Positions 1 through 7,882 of a stretch of 40,982 bases of DNA are shown here, piece after piece (the first letter of the stretch is position 1; each line of letters starts with the position of its first letter). The notes under the pieces were generated by a model that saw only the letters and a list, made by a program, of their open reading frames with translations, made no database searches and was not told where the DNA came from. Position numbers and translations under genes: made by a program. Location of the stretch: positions 1 through 40,982 of IMG/VR virus record IMGVR_UViG_3300046499_000074. One strand, written 5' to 3'. The DNA is from a virus.

Positions 1-127
1 ACTGAAGGCGTATATCGCGTGGTACGGCCCTACGCCGAACGCAAGCGGTAACTACACGTACGGAAGCATTGCCACACTCGCCGGGTCGGCGTCGGCCGCA
101 TGGACTCAGATTTCCGTCTCGGCGACC
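1..127. repeat. Terminal overlap, left copy
   Basis: These 127 bases are identical to 40856-40982. The minor-tail reading frame continues through the overlap without a break, so joining the ends gives a circular map of about 40,855 bp. 127 is a common largest k-mer in short-read assemblers, so an assembly overlap of a circular or circularly permuted molecule is the simplest reading. Confidence 0.95.
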
Positions 128-2236
128 GTGCCCGCGAATGCTGGGGGCTTCGCCGTCGGCGTCATGGTCGACACGGCCGCAGCGTCACTCTGTCAAGTGC
201 AGGGCGACGCATGGCAATTGGAGAATGCCGCGACGCCGTCCGCATGGGTCACCCCGGGTACGTGGTATCCGATGTTCACCGGCTTCACGGAGCGTTGGCC
301 GACCCAATGGGCGAACGACGGCACGTACGAAGAAGTAATGCCGACGGCTGTCGACGCCTTCGCGCTGCTGTCTCAGGTACAGCTCAAGGAAGTGTTTCAG
401 GAAGAGATCGACTCGCACTCGCCGCGATTCTGCTATCCGCTCGACGACGCTGTCGGCTCGACGTCGTTCGTCGACGAAGCCGGGAACTTCCGCGCGCTTC
501 CGGCCGTCCGTAGCAAGACCGGAAACGGCTTCCTGTCTGCCGGTACCTCCATCACGTCCGCGAGCCCTACAGGGGCGTACACGGGCTCTACGGGCACCGT
601 GGCGACCTTCGCCCCGCCCCTTCCCGGTAATGGCACCGGTCCGACCCCGGCGACCGTCCTCGACCTGACTGCCGTCGGCGTTAACGGACCGGGCAACCCG
701 GCCGGATGGACGCGCATGGTTGCCTTCCGGGCGTCGGCGCTGCCTTCTGACTCGCTGGTCATTTGGGAGACGCGAACTGACGACTTCGGCGACGGCACGT
801 TCGACGGACATATTCGAGTGTCTATCGGTAGTGATGGCTGGTTGCGGGTAAACGCGAATGCGAACCTGACGGATTACAACTTCAGCTTGGCGTTTTCGAG
901 CGGTGCGAACGTTGCCGACGGAAATTGGCATCTGTTCGCGTTCGGCTATGACGCGACGCACTTCCGTACTTCGCTCGACGGCGTTCAGTCGACTAGCACC
1001 GGTTCGGGTCTGTCCATGACTAACCCGCCCGTCGACTGTCTCGGCGCTCTATGGGTCCCTCGCACGAAGACGGCGACGGATGCTTTCAAGGGCGATCTAG
1101 CGTTCGTGACTGAATTCCCTTCGCTGCTGTCGGAAGCCGATATGGGACAGCTGTACTCGACGTGGAAGTCGAGCGCGAGCGGCGAGAGCAGTAGTGCCCG
1201 TTACTCGCGCATTCTTCGGTACGCCGGTTACACGGGTGCGAGCAACATCGGAACCGGGCTTACGACGTCGATGGGTCCGGCGAGTGATCTTGCCGGTAGC
1301 GACGCCGTGTCGGCGCTGAATAACGTTGTGACGACCGAGAACGGCGAGCACTTCGTCGCCGCCGACGGAACGATTACGTTCCGGGGGCGAGGGGTGCGGT
1401 ACAACGCGCTAACCCCTGCCCTCACGTTCGGCGACGGTCCCGGCGAACTCCCTTACGAAGACCTTCAGTTGGACTTCGACTCGACCCACCTGTCGAACTC
1501 CGCGACTGTCACTCAGGAGTCCACGGGTAACACCTTCTCGGCGAGTGATGCGGCGAGTATCGCCGCCTACTACACGCGCACCCTGACGCGCTCTATCAAC
1601 ACGTCGAGTGCGTCCGAAGCGCAGGATGCGGCGAACTACTTTGTGAGCCGCTACAAACAGCCCCTGACGCGCGTGCAGAGCATCCAACTGCACCCGGGTG
1701 CGAACACGGCCCTATGGGCACCGTTGCTCGCGCTGGAGCTAGGTACACGGGTCCGGATCAATCGGCGGCCGTTCGGTGCCCCCATGGTGACTGTCGACTG
1801 TTTCGTCGAACAGATCTCGTGGGACATGGACGCGAATAACGAAGCGCATGTAACCCTTCAGTGCAGCCCGATCGACGCGAGTCCTTACGGTGAGTTCGCC
1901 CCGTGGCACACGACGCTGAACACGGCCGTCGGGTCGGGACAGCCAACGATGATTGTGAACGCGAGCGCCGACAACGTGAACCCGTTGGTCGCTCAGCTAC
2001 CGGCCGGAACGTTCCTGATCGTCGGCGTCGGTACGGCGAACGCTGAACAGGTGATGATCGGCGGCGTCGGCGCTACGTCGCCCGGATGGACGACGGCGAC
2101 ACTCTCTCTCGTGTCCGGTTTCTCACACAGTCATAGCGCTGGAGAACTCATCTGCGAAGTTCTCCCGTCCGGCGTCACTGACCCGACATACCTCGACAGC
2201 GCCGAGAAGTTCGACACGGCGCTCTTCGCGTACTAA
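2..2236 (+). CDS. Minor tail protein with LamG-like domain (3' part; gene spans the window ends)
   Basis: This is the C-terminal part of a tail protein whose start lies at 40290; joined through the overlap it is about 933 aa, and position 2 is codon 190. Around residues 330-535 (positions 430-1040) it has the pattern of a concanavalin A/LamG jelly roll: CYPLDD, DEAGN, then GHIRVSIGSDGWLRV and DGNWHLFAFGYD followed by a LDGVQ strand. Such domains in actinophage tail proteins usually bind surface carbohydrate. It follows the tape measure gene and precedes fibre-like genes, so a tail-tip or baseplate adhesion role is inferred. The C-terminal region (from about position 1500) resembles the generic minor tail proteins of siphoviruses but has no motif I can name. 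Confidence 0.8.
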   Translation: MKAYIAWYGPTPNASGNYTYGSIATLAGSASAAWTQISVSATVPANAGGFAVGVMVDTAAASLCQVQGDAWQLENAATPSAWVTPGTWYPMFTGFTERWPTQWANDGTYEEVMPTAVDAFALLSQVQLKEVFQEEIDSHSPRFCYPLDDAVGSTSFVDEAGNFRALPAVRSKTGNGFLSAGTSITSASPTGAYTGSTGTVATFAPPLPGNGTGPTPATVLDLTAVGVNGPGNPAGWTRMVAFRASALPSDSLVIWETRTDDFGDGTFDGHIRVSIGSDGWLRVNANANLTDYNFSLAFSSGANVADGNWHLFAFGYDATHFRTSLDGVQSTSTGSGLSMTNPPVDCLGALWVPRTKTATDAFKGDLAFVTEFPSLLSEADMGQLYSTWKSSASGESSSARYSRILRYAGYTGASNIGTGLTTSMGPASDLAGSDAVSALNNVVTTENGEHFVAADGTITFRGRGVRYNALTPALTFGDGPGELPYEDLQLDFDSTHLSNSATVTQESTGNTFSASDAASIAAYYTRTLTRSINTSSASEAQDAANYFVSRYKQPLTRVQSIQLHPGANTALWAPLLALELGTRVRINRRPFGAPMVTVDCFVEQISWDMDANNEAHVTLQCSPIDASPYGEFAPWHTTLNTAVGSGQPTMIVNASADNVNPLVAQLPAGTFLIVGVGTANAEQVMIGGVGATSPGWTTATLSLVSGFSHSHSAGELICEVLPSGVTDPTYLDSAEKFDTALFAY

Positions 2237-2245
2237 CCATCCCGT

Positions 2246-2267
2246 CACCTACTCACGTGAGTAGGTG
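2246..2267. promoter_or_regulatory. 22-bp palindromic operator-like repeat (copy 1)
   Basis: Exact copy of CACCTACTCAC followed by its reverse complement. Flanking bases extend the dyad to 2242-2271. It ends 19 nt before the GTG of the next gene and follows the tail gene stop. Predicted repressor operator; it can also form an RNA hairpin. Confidence 0.8.
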
Positions 2268-2286
2268 ACGGAGCAAGGAACACGGT

Positions 2287-2820
2287 GTGACTCTTCAGCC
2301 TCCGACTTCATACACGGCGGCGACCGGTAACTTCCTGACGGCCAGCCTATGGAACGCTCAGGTTCGCGACGGCGTCGGCTACCTCATGTCGCCGCCGACT
2401 TTCCGCGCACATTCGGAAGTGGCGCAGTCGCTCGGGGACAACCTATGGGTAACCCTGAACCTAGAAACTGAGGAATTCGACAACTACGGCGGACACAGCA
2501 CGTCGACAAACACGAGCCGGTATACCTGTCAGGTTGCCGGTACGTACATGGTTTCCGGCATCGCTGCCTTCGTGGCGAACGCAACGGGCCCGCGTGGCTG
2601 CCGACTGCTGAAAAACGGCGTTGCCTATAACGGGACGTTCGTAAAGATGAGCGGATTCGGTACTGGCTCGAATGCCCTGGGCACTACGGCGCTTATCCCG
2701 CTAGCTGTGGGCGACTATGTGGAAATTCAGGGTTTCCAAAACTCCGGCGTCGCCCTCAACACAAGTGCCACAAGTGGCGACGTCGCCCCGTCTCTCTCGT
2801 GCCTATGGGTTGGCCAGTAA
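2287..2820 (+). CDS. Tail fibre-like protein, C1q/TNF-like C-terminal fold suspected
   Basis: A 177-aa protein starting at GTG, with AAGGA in the leader, right after an operator copy. The N-terminal 40 residues (TSYTAATGNFLTASLWNAQVRD) match the short attachment segments seen in actinophage fibre proteins. The remainder is a beta-rich domain with alternating aromatic and glycine residues (TYMVSGIAAFVANATG, LAVGDYVEIQGFQN), the usual look of a small C1q-like receptor-binding head. It sits between the LamG tail protein and the endolysin, where siphovirus fibre genes normally lie. Function is inferred from this context and fold impression. Confidence 0.6.
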   Translation: MTLQPPTSYTAATGNFLTASLWNAQVRDGVGYLMSPPTFRAHSEVAQSLGDNLWVTLNLETEEFDNYGGHSTSTNTSRYTCQVAGTYMVSGIAAFVANATGPRGCRLLKNGVAYNGTFVKMSGFGTGSNALGTTALIPLAVGDYVEIQGFQNSGVALNTSATSGDVAPSLSCLWVGQ

Positions 2821-2832
2821 GGACGGTTTTAC

Positions 2833-3084
2833 ATGTCTCAGTCGAGCACCAACACTAGTTATTCGCTCTACGTCTCGGACTCTAACGGAGATCAGATCTT
2901 CGCCACTTCGGTTAACGGCAGTGCCGGAATGGACGACGCTACATGGCTAAGTCTGGTCGAGACGCTCAGGGATTTTGCGTGGCCTGCCGCCATGCGCCCC
3001 GTTCTCGTACAGGCGAGCAAGTCTGAGAGCGTCGGCACTTACTACAACTGCGACACGGTGGTTACTCCGCCGACCTTCAACTAA
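2833..3084 (+). CDS. Small protein of the tail-tip cluster, unrecognised
   Basis: An 83-aa ORF beginning ATG 12 nt after the preceding stop, with AAGGACGG just upstream acting as ribosome-binding site. The sequence is polar with Ser/Thr/Asn-rich N-terminus, a short hydrophobic/aromatic patch (TLRDFAWPAAMRP) and a single Cys. No signal peptide or membrane segment is visible. It lies between a fibre-like gene and the lysozyme, so a tail-associated or accessory adhesion role is possible, but I do not recognise the family. Confidence 0.7.
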   Translation: MSQSSTNTSYSLYVSDSNGDQIFATSVNGSAGMDDATWLSLVETLRDFAWPAAMRPVLVQASKSESVGTYYNCDTVVTPPTFN

Positions 3085-3096
3085 GGGGGATTCCAT

Positions 3097-3795
3097 ATGG
3101 CCATTCTCGGCGTAGACGTTTCCGCATATCAGCCGGTCGCATTCCCGACTAAGGGGCTCGCCTTCGCCTTCGTCAAGGCGACTGAGGGCACGTCCTACAC
3201 AAACCCGCGCTACGCCGGGCAGGTGACGCACACTCGCGCGGCCGGTCTGGTCGTCGGGCATTACCACTTCGGCCGACCGGGTGACGGCGTCGCTCAGGCT
3301 GAGTACTTCCTGAAGCACGCCACCCTGAAGCCGGGCGACGTCCTCGCCTTCGATTGGGAAGCTTCCGGCGTCTCTCAGGGCGAGCGCGACGCCTTCATTA
3401 AGCACGTGAAGGCGCACGCCCCGGGTCACCGTGTCGTGCTGTACTGCAACACGGATTACTGGCACAACCACGACACCGAGAACTTCGCGGGAGACGGTCT
3501 GTGGATCGCCGACCCTAACCACCCGGCCGGACACCCGAACGTCGTTCACCCTTGGGTGTTCCATCAGTACTCATGGGCAGGCGGCATCGACCGCAACATC
3601 GCCAACTTCGCGAGCGTCGCCGCCCTGAAGGCATGGGCGGGCGTACCTGCCCCGGCGAAGCCGTCTGCTCCGGTAAAGCCGTCTGCCCCGGCGAAGCCGA
3701 CAACCCCCCACCCCCCTGCCCCGGCGCTTACCCTCGCTCAGCGCGTCACGGCGCTAGAGAAGGCTGTCAAGGCCCTTCAGGCGAAGGTGCGCTAG
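3097..3795 (+). CDS. Endolysin, GH25 muramidase
   Basis: A 232-aa lysozyme expected to cut the N-acetylmuramic acid-GlcNAc bond of peptidoglycan during lysis. GH25 hallmarks are visible: GVDVSAYQ with Asp7, FVKATEG at about 25-31, HYHFGRP with His55/His57, FDWEA with Asp86 and Glu88 (catalytic acid region), and a late HQYSW motif. A proline/lysine/alanine linker follows the catalytic domain (about 190-210), then a short heptad-like segment (RVTALEKAVKALQAKV) that may oligomerise or contact the wall. There is no signal peptide, so release would depend on the holin-like proteins encoded directly downstream; the stop overlaps the next start. Confidence 0.93.
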   Translation: MAILGVDVSAYQPVAFPTKGLAFAFVKATEGTSYTNPRYAGQVTHTRAAGLVVGHYHFGRPGDGVAQAEYFLKHATLKPGDVLAFDWEASGVSQGERDAFIKHVKAHAPGHRVVLYCNTDYWHNHDTENFAGDGLWIADPNHPAGHPNVVHPWVFHQYSWAGGIDRNIANFASVAALKAWAGVPAPAKPSAPVKPSAPAKPTTPHPPAPALTLAQRVTALEKAVKALQAKVR

Positions 3796-4025
3796 TGGCA
3801 GACGAACAGCTAGGGATCGTCACCATTTCCGCACGAGAGATCTACGACGAGATTGTCGGCATGCGCGACGACCTTCGGTCCCTCGCTCAGTCTCGCAACG
3901 ACGACACGAAGACCCTCGACGACCACGAGAACCGACTTCGGTCGGTCGAGCGTTGGAAGTACGGGATTCCCGTTACCGCCGTCGCGTCGGTCGTCGCTGT
4001 AATTGAAGCCCTCGCTCAGAAGTAA
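3795..4025 (+). CDS. Holin-like or lysis accessory membrane protein
   Basis: A 76-aa protein starting at a GTG that overlaps the lysozyme stop codon, implying coupled translation. The first ~50 residues are charged and predicted to form a coiled coil (EIYDEIVGMRDDLRSLAQ, DDHENRLRSVERW). A single hydrophobic segment follows near the C-terminus (YGIPVTAVASVVAVIEAL). This coiled-coil plus C-terminal membrane anchor plan recurs in actinophage lysis cassettes next to holins. The position between endolysin and a two-helix holin candidate supports a lysis role; the precise function is inferred. Confidence 0.7.
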   Translation: MADEQLGIVTISAREIYDEIVGMRDDLRSLAQSRNDDTKTLDDHENRLRSVERWKYGIPVTAVASVVAVIEALAQK

Positions 4026-4037
4026 GGAACACAAGTA

Positions 4038-4397
4038 ATGGCCATCTCTGGCAAGGTAATTGCGTCCACTGTCGGCGCTGCGGCGACAACTGTCGTTTCC
4101 GGCATTCTCGCCCCGCATGTCTTCTGGCCTTCGGTACAGCCCGACGTTCGCGGTCTCGTCGAGGCGGGCGTGACTGCTGTCGTCACCTTCGCTTCCGGGT
4201 ACCTCGCCCGGCACGGCATCGACGCTCAGGCGGTCGAGCATGACGTCGAGGCTCTCGCCGAAGACTTCGGCGTTCCCTTCATGCAGGTTCACGACGTCGC
4301 CGACGACGCCCCGGCCGTCGAGCCCGTCGTCGAGGTCGCTCCGGTCGTGCCGGTCGTCGACGGGTCCGCCGTGACGCCCTCGACCCCGGTCGTCTAG
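4038..4397 (+). CDS. Holin candidate
   Basis: A 119-aa protein with two hydrophobic stretches in the first 60 residues (VIASTVGAAATTVVSGIL and VEAGVTAVVTFASGYLA), followed by an acidic, valine/proline-rich tail (from about residue 80). Two membrane segments with a soluble C-terminus fit a class II holin, which would open the membrane for the adjacent GH25 endolysin. The ATG is preceded by AAGGAACACAAGTA. It is the last gene of the late module; a 132-bp gap then leads to a phage promoter motif. Confidence 0.7.
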   Translation: MAISGKVIASTVGAAATTVVSGILAPHVFWPSVQPDVRGLVEAGVTAVVTFASGYLARHGIDAQAVEHDVEALAEDFGVPFMQVHDVADDAPAVEPVVEVAPVVPVVDGSAVTPSTPVV

Positions 4398-4480
4398 TAA
4401 CTCTCCGTCGACTGGAAAAACGGACATCACGGGCGGTAAGCCCCATGCCGGCATTCCGCGGAACATACGCAGAGTGACGA

Positions 4481-4495
4481 AAAACCCTTGCGCTC
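4481..4495 (+). promoter_or_regulatory. Phage promoter motif P1 (AAAACCCTTGCGCTC)
   Basis: One of seven copies of a strictly + strand motif. It lies 34 nt before the dNMP kinase start and directly follows a GTGACG box at 4474-4479. No normal host -10/-35 pair is evident, so a phage-modified or phage sigma-dependent promoter is inferred. Confidence 0.7.
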
Positions 4496-4529
4496 TCCAT
4501 ACGGGTGACAGACGACCTAGGGAGAGCGC

Positions 4530-5120
4530 ATGGGATACCCGCACCTCGCACTGATCGGCGCGGCACGGTCCGGAAAGGACACGGTCGCCGCCCGTCTCGT
4601 AAGCCGGTTCGCTTACACCCGGCTTGCATTCGCCGACCCGCTCAAAGAGGCGGCGCTCGCATTCGACCCGATCATCGGCGCTGAGCCGGGCGTTAGGGGA
4701 TTCCTTCCCGTCCGACTGAGCGACGCAATTCAGCGGAAAGGCTGGGAGCGCGCGAAGGATCAGATGCCGGAAGTTCGCCGGACCCTTCAGAAAATGGGGG
4801 AGGGCATACGGGAATTCGACCCTGACTTTTGGCTTCGCCTGCTGCTCGACAGAGTCGACGCCGCCGACAAGTGGAATATGCCTGTCGTCGTTTCTGACGT
4901 CCGGTACCCGAACGAAGCCGAAGCCCTGAAAGCGCGAGGCTTCCGCATGGTGCGGGTCGTCCGGCCCATGCACACGGCCGAGACGGTCACGGCCCAAGAA
5001 CTGAAGAACCGTCAGCATGTGTCCGAACGTGCGCTCGCCGACTACGCGGCCGACGTCGTCGTCTCGAACGCCGGAACCCTCGACGCCCTACACGAACGGG
5101 TCGACGCCCTAGTCGACTAG
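4530..5120 (+). CDS. Deoxynucleoside monophosphate kinase
   Basis: A 196-aa P-loop kinase predicted to phosphorylate dNMPs to dNDPs for phage DNA synthesis. The Walker A segment GAARSGKDT is at residues 10-18; LAFADPLKE, QKMGEGIRE and VVVSDVRYPNEAEAL match the substrate-binding and lid regions of the phage dNMP kinase family (T4 gene 1-like). The start follows GGGAGAGCGC. The gene is flanked by promoter motif P1 upstream and a UUCG terminator downstream, so it is a single-gene early transcription unit. Together with ThyX and dCMP deaminase it forms the phage's dTTP supply set. Confidence 0.9.
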   Translation: MGYPHLALIGAARSGKDTVAARLVSRFAYTRLAFADPLKEAALAFDPIIGAEPGVRGFLPVRLSDAIQRKGWERAKDQMPEVRRTLQKMGEGIREFDPDFWLRLLLDRVDAADKWNMPVVVSDVRYPNEAEALKARGFRMVRVVRPMHTAETVTAQELKNRQHVSERALADYAADVVVSNAGTLDALHERVDALVD

Positions 5121-5126
5121 CAACTG

Positions 5127-5150
5127 AGCCCCCGCTTCGGCGGGGGCTTT
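5127..5150 (+). terminator. Intrinsic terminator with UUCG loop
   Basis: A 9-bp GC stem closed by cTTCGg and followed by TTT, just after the dNMP kinase. The same design occurs at 19217-19239, again directly before an operator copy. Confidence 0.9.
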
Positions 5151-5161
5151 CTGCGTTTGGC

Positions 5162-5183
5162 CACCTGCTCACGTGAGTAGGTG
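5162..5183. promoter_or_regulatory. 22-bp operator-like repeat (copy 2, one substitution)
   Basis: Palindrome with G instead of A at 5167. It lies 49 nt before the candidate repressor gene; TAGGGT at 5185-5190 right after it could be a host -10 box. This layout fits autoregulation, as known for the phiC31 repressor. Confidence 0.75.
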
Positions 5184-5232
5184 CTAGGGTGTCCATCGGT
5201 AGGTAGGAAACGGCGACGGAGGGGCGGACACG

Positions 5233-6669
5233 GTGAGCGAGCGCAACGAACTTCAGGAGTGGATCGACGGGGGTCGCCCGGCGACCCGGAAGTTCGCGCT
5301 CATCGGTAAGGGCAAGGCACTTCACCTGAGCACGGGCAACGACGAGACCCTTTGCGGCCGTCTCATGATGGACGGAAGTCGGTACGTCGGCGTGCACGAC
5401 ACCGACAACGCCTCGTGTGCCGCCTGCTGGCGGGTCATGCTCGCCGACCTTGCCAAGCCTGCTATGCTGCCTACCGCAGCAACCGAGATCGACACCGACG
5501 GCACGACCGAAACGAAGGGGGTAGCCGAAATGGCTACGACGAAGGCGACCGCGAACGAAGAGACGTACGCGAAGCTGCGTGAAGAGATCGAGGCGAACAT
5601 CGAGCGCATGGCTTCACTGGTCGAGGCGGACAACGTCGACGGGGCTCAGGAACTGAAGAAGGAGACCGACACTCTCGTCGCGAAGCTTCCGGCGCGCGAA
5701 CGTAACCCGCTCCGTCAGAAGATGACGGCCGCTGTCACCGTTCAGGAAGCGCCGACCCCGGCCGTTCCGGCGCCGTCGACTGAGGTCGCCACCCTGCCGA
5801 AGGACTTCACGGAGATCGCGGGCGTTAACCCGCTGGTCGACCAGGCTGCCGCGAAGGTGCGCGAGGCTGCGGCGACGGCGTACGGCGCGGGCAAGGAAAT
5901 TGCCCGGATGCTTCTCGACATTCGGCTGAACATTCCGAAGGACGGCGTTCCCGACCTTCAGGCAGACCTCGACCAGTCGAAGAAGGCTTCGACGGCCGTT
6001 TACACCCGAGTGACCGAGGGTCTTCCGGCTGAGGGCACCGACGAAGCGGCCGACGTGATCCGGGCGGGCGTCGACAGCGTGAAGAAGTCGGCACAGAACG
6101 CCATGGTCGACGTTCGGGTCGAGTACCTCCGCGCGCTCGATCACTCGCCGGAAGAAGCGAAGCGCTTCTCGAAGCTGATCGACGCTGCGAAGGAAGTCGA
6201 CGGTAAGAAGCCGTCGGCGTCGGAAGTGGTCGCGAAGCACTTCGGCATCACGCTTCAGACCCGTGCCGAGATCGCGAAGGCGAACCGCGAGAAGAAGGCT
6301 CTCGTCGAGAAGGCTCAGAACAAACTCGACACGGCCGCCGCGAAGCTCGGTCAGCTTACGGACGAAGTCGAGCGGAAGCTCGAAGCGGGCGAGATGACCG
6401 AAGATGAGATGAACGAAGCACTCGCCCCGGCGAACGAAGCCGTCGCTGAGGCTCAGAAGGAACTCGCCGCCGCTTCCGGTCCGGCCGAGACCGGTAAGGA
6501 GAAGACGCCGACCGAGATCCTTATCGACCACGTGAAGAAGATGGAGAAGCTCTCGAAGGAAGTCGACGCGAAGGGCGTCGAGGGTCTCGACGAGAAGCAG
6601 AAGAAGGCGACCCGGGCGAAGCTCGAAGCGATCCGGGACACGGTCAAGAACCTTCTCTCTGAGATCTAA
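5233..6669 (+). CDS. Candidate phage repressor (phiC31 c-like), with internal start
   Basis: A 478-aa, charged, largely helical protein. The N-terminal ~70 residues hold Cys pairs (LCGR, SCAAC) that may bind zinc. A second start, ATG 5530, has AAGGGGGTAGCC before it and would give a 379-aa form. Residues 305-345 contain PSASEVVAKHFGITLQTRAEIAKANREK, which looks like a helix-turn-helix; the C-terminal third is coiled coil. Support for a repressor role: it is preceded by its own terminator, operator and possible host promoter; it lies just before the early genes with the gp3-like RDF; and the phiC31 c gene is known to make N-terminally nested proteins of 74, 54 and 42 kDa, of which the two smaller match the sizes expected here. 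I cannot align it, so a structural or replication-accessory protein remains possible. Confidence 0.5.
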   Translation: MSERNELQEWIDGGRPATRKFALIGKGKALHLSTGNDETLCGRLMMDGSRYVGVHDTDNASCAACWRVMLADLAKPAMLPTAATEIDTDGTTETKGVAEMATTKATANEETYAKLREEIEANIERMASLVEADNVDGAQELKKETDTLVAKLPARERNPLRQKMTAAVTVQEAPTPAVPAPSTEVATLPKDFTEIAGVNPLVDQAAAKVREAAATAYGAGKEIARMLLDIRLNIPKDGVPDLQADLDQSKKASTAVYTRVTEGLPAEGTDEAADVIRAGVDSVKKSAQNAMVDVRVEYLRALDHSPEEAKRFSKLIDAAKEVDGKKPSASEVVAKHFGITLQTRAEIAKANREKKALVEKAQNKLDTAAAKLGQLTDEVERKLEAGEMTEDEMNEALAPANEAVAEAQKELAAASGPAETGKEKTPTEILIDHVKKMEKLSKEVDAKGVEGLDEKQKKATRAKLEAIRDTVKNLLSEI

Positions 6670-6685
6670 TCCCGCACCACACCGG

Positions 6686-6719
6686 ACGCCCCGGCTCTCT
6701 TCGGAGGGTCGGGGCGTTT
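6686..6719 (+). terminator. Intrinsic terminator after candidate repressor
   Basis: ACGCCCCG pairs with CGGGGCGT around a partly paired loop containing TCTTCGGA, followed by TTTC. Confidence 0.85.
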
Positions 6720-6791
6720 CGCATGCCCGGGGGAACCGTTCCGCTCTAGTGGCGCCCCCGAAGCCCCTGAGCGCCGCTCTCGCGGCCGTAC

Positions 6792-6824
6792 AGCCCCGGT
6801 TGGGCCCCTCGCCCGCCCGGGGCT
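6792..6824 (+). terminator. Second hairpin, terminator-like
   Basis: AGCCCCGG/CCGGGGCT stem followed by TCGTCATGCCCTCAGACG. The same tail (TCATGCCCTCAGACGGCCG) follows the integrase terminator at about 25551-25569, so these two intergenic regions share ancestry. Confidence 0.7.
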
Positions 6825-6866
6825 TCGTCATGCCCTCAGACGGCCGTGCAGCCGGTCAGCGGGTAG

Positions 6867-6964
6867 GGGTGACGCAGGTGACGTTCGATATGCATTTCTA
6901 GGTATCCCTTAGAGATCTCCTAGCGATACCTGAAACAGCCTTCAAACCGTCACCTCCGTCACCC
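6867..6964. repeat. Nested inverted-repeat element with GTGACG boxes (copy A)
   Basis: A ~98-bp dyad. The outer arms carry GTGACG-CAG-GTGACG on the left and CGTCACCTCCGTCAC on the right. An inner pair AGGTATC/GATACCT flanks a central GAGATCTC palindrome. The element is closely similar to 25658-25757 and ends 2 nt before promoter motif P2. This 350-bp gap (6670-7018) otherwise holds only two hairpins. Possible roles are activator or repressor site, or replication origin. Confidence 0.75.
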
Positions 6965-6966
6965 GA

Positions 6967-6981
6967 GAAACCCTTGCGCTC
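6967..6981 (+). promoter_or_regulatory. Phage promoter motif P2 (GAAACCCTTGCGCTC)
   Basis: Matches the phage motif except for one base at the 5' edge. It lies 37 nt before the nuclease start and immediately downstream of dyad element A. Confidence 0.7.
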
Positions 6982-7018
6982 CCCTTCGGTCGTAAGCACA
7001 ACCGAACGAAGGGCAGCC

Positions 7019-7858
7019 ATGGGGCAGGTTCAGACAGTCAAGCGGGGCGGAAGCCGGTTCTACGTCGACACGGCCGCACCCGATATCCGCGTACCCGGCG
7101 TGACCAGCGTCGTCGGCATGCTCCCGAAGCCGTTTCTTCAGTACTGGTCGGCGAAGATGACGGCCGAACTCGCCGTCGACTCATTCGACTTCGTCTCGCG
7201 CATGGCTGAGCGCGACCGACAGGGGGCGATCGATTACCTGAAGGGTGCCTCGCGCCGGTACACGGCCGTACGCGCTGAGGTCGGCTCGAACGCACACGAT
7301 CTCTTCGAACGCATGATGCGCGGCGAGTACGTCGGCCGGGTTCACCCTGACCTAGAGCCGTACCGGGCGCACTTCGCTGAGTTCCTTCGGGTCGTGAACC
7401 CTGAGCTAGTGCGCGCCGAAGACGTCGCCTGGAGCGACGCACACGGCTACGCCGGATCGTTCGACGCGATCCTTCGCGTATGGCTCGACGTCGACGGGAA
7501 GCCGACCCCGGACCGGTCCGGCGAACCGCATCTTCTGATGGTCGACTGGAAGACCTCGAAGGACACGTATCCCGACGTCGCCCTTCAGATGGCGGCGTAC
7601 GCGTACGCCGACCGGATCATCTCTCCGGACGGGTCGAGCGAGCCTATGCCGCCGCTCGACGGCGCGGCCGTCCTTCACGTCACGCCGGATCAATGGGCGT
7701 TCAAGCCGGTGCGTATCGACGAAGACGTCTTCGATGTGTTCCTGACGCTCCGGAAGATCTTCGATTGGGATCGCGAGACCTCGAAGACGGTTATCGGCCG
7801 TGCCCTCGCGAAGTCGCTCGGTCGCATTGTGACCGGCACTCAGCGCCGCGCGAAGTAG
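7019..7858 (+). CDS. RecB/Cas4-family PD-(D/E)XK nuclease
   Basis: A 279-aa predicted exonuclease acting on DNA during phage replication or recombination. Core motifs are readable: GSNAHDLFE (His93), YAGSFDAI (Asp149), LMVDWKTSK (Asp176, Lys178) and VALQMAAYAYA (Gln190, Tyr194), the signature order of the RecB-like nuclease clan. No Cys cluster is visible, so it is closer to phage RecB-type exonucleases than to iron-sulfur Cas4. I chose ATG 7019, which follows GAACGAAGGGCAGCC; an in-frame upstream start at 6974 lies inside promoter motif P2. It is the first gene of the early operon and is followed by an RNA ligase. Confidence 0.85.
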   Translation: MGQVQTVKRGGSRFYVDTAAPDIRVPGVTSVVGMLPKPFLQYWSAKMTAELAVDSFDFVSRMAERDRQGAIDYLKGASRRYTAVRAEVGSNAHDLFERMMRGEYVGRVHPDLEPYRAHFAEFLRVVNPELVRAEDVAWSDAHGYAGSFDAILRVWLDVDGKPTPDRSGEPHLLMVDWKTSKDTYPDVALQMAAYAYADRIISPDGSSEPMPPLDGAAVLHVTPDQWAFKPVRIDEDVFDVFLTLRKIFDWDRETSKTVIGRALAKSLGRIVTGTQRRAK

Positions 7859-7882
7859 CCGAATTTCCTGAAGGGAATACTC

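Noticed and set aside
1-127. Biological direct terminal repeat
   Set aside because: It lies inside a tail gene and its length equals a common assembler k-mer, so an assembly overlap is more likely.
4430-4465. Possible terminator after the holin gene
   Set aside because: Only a short ATGCCGGCAT dyad is present, without a stable long stem or T run.
3810-5018. 402-aa ORF on the minus strand
   Set aside because: It runs antisense across the holin genes, a promoter gap and the dNMP kinase; GC-rich codon bias creates such open antisense frames.
5614-6831. 405-aa ORF on the minus strand
   Set aside because: Antisense shadow of the candidate repressor that also crosses two terminators.
7019-7858. 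Cas4 label for the nuclease as part of a CRISPR adaptation module
   Set aside because: The nuclease fold is shared with Cas4, but there is no Cys cluster and no Cas1 or Cas2; a RecB-type phage exonuclease is the safer reading.
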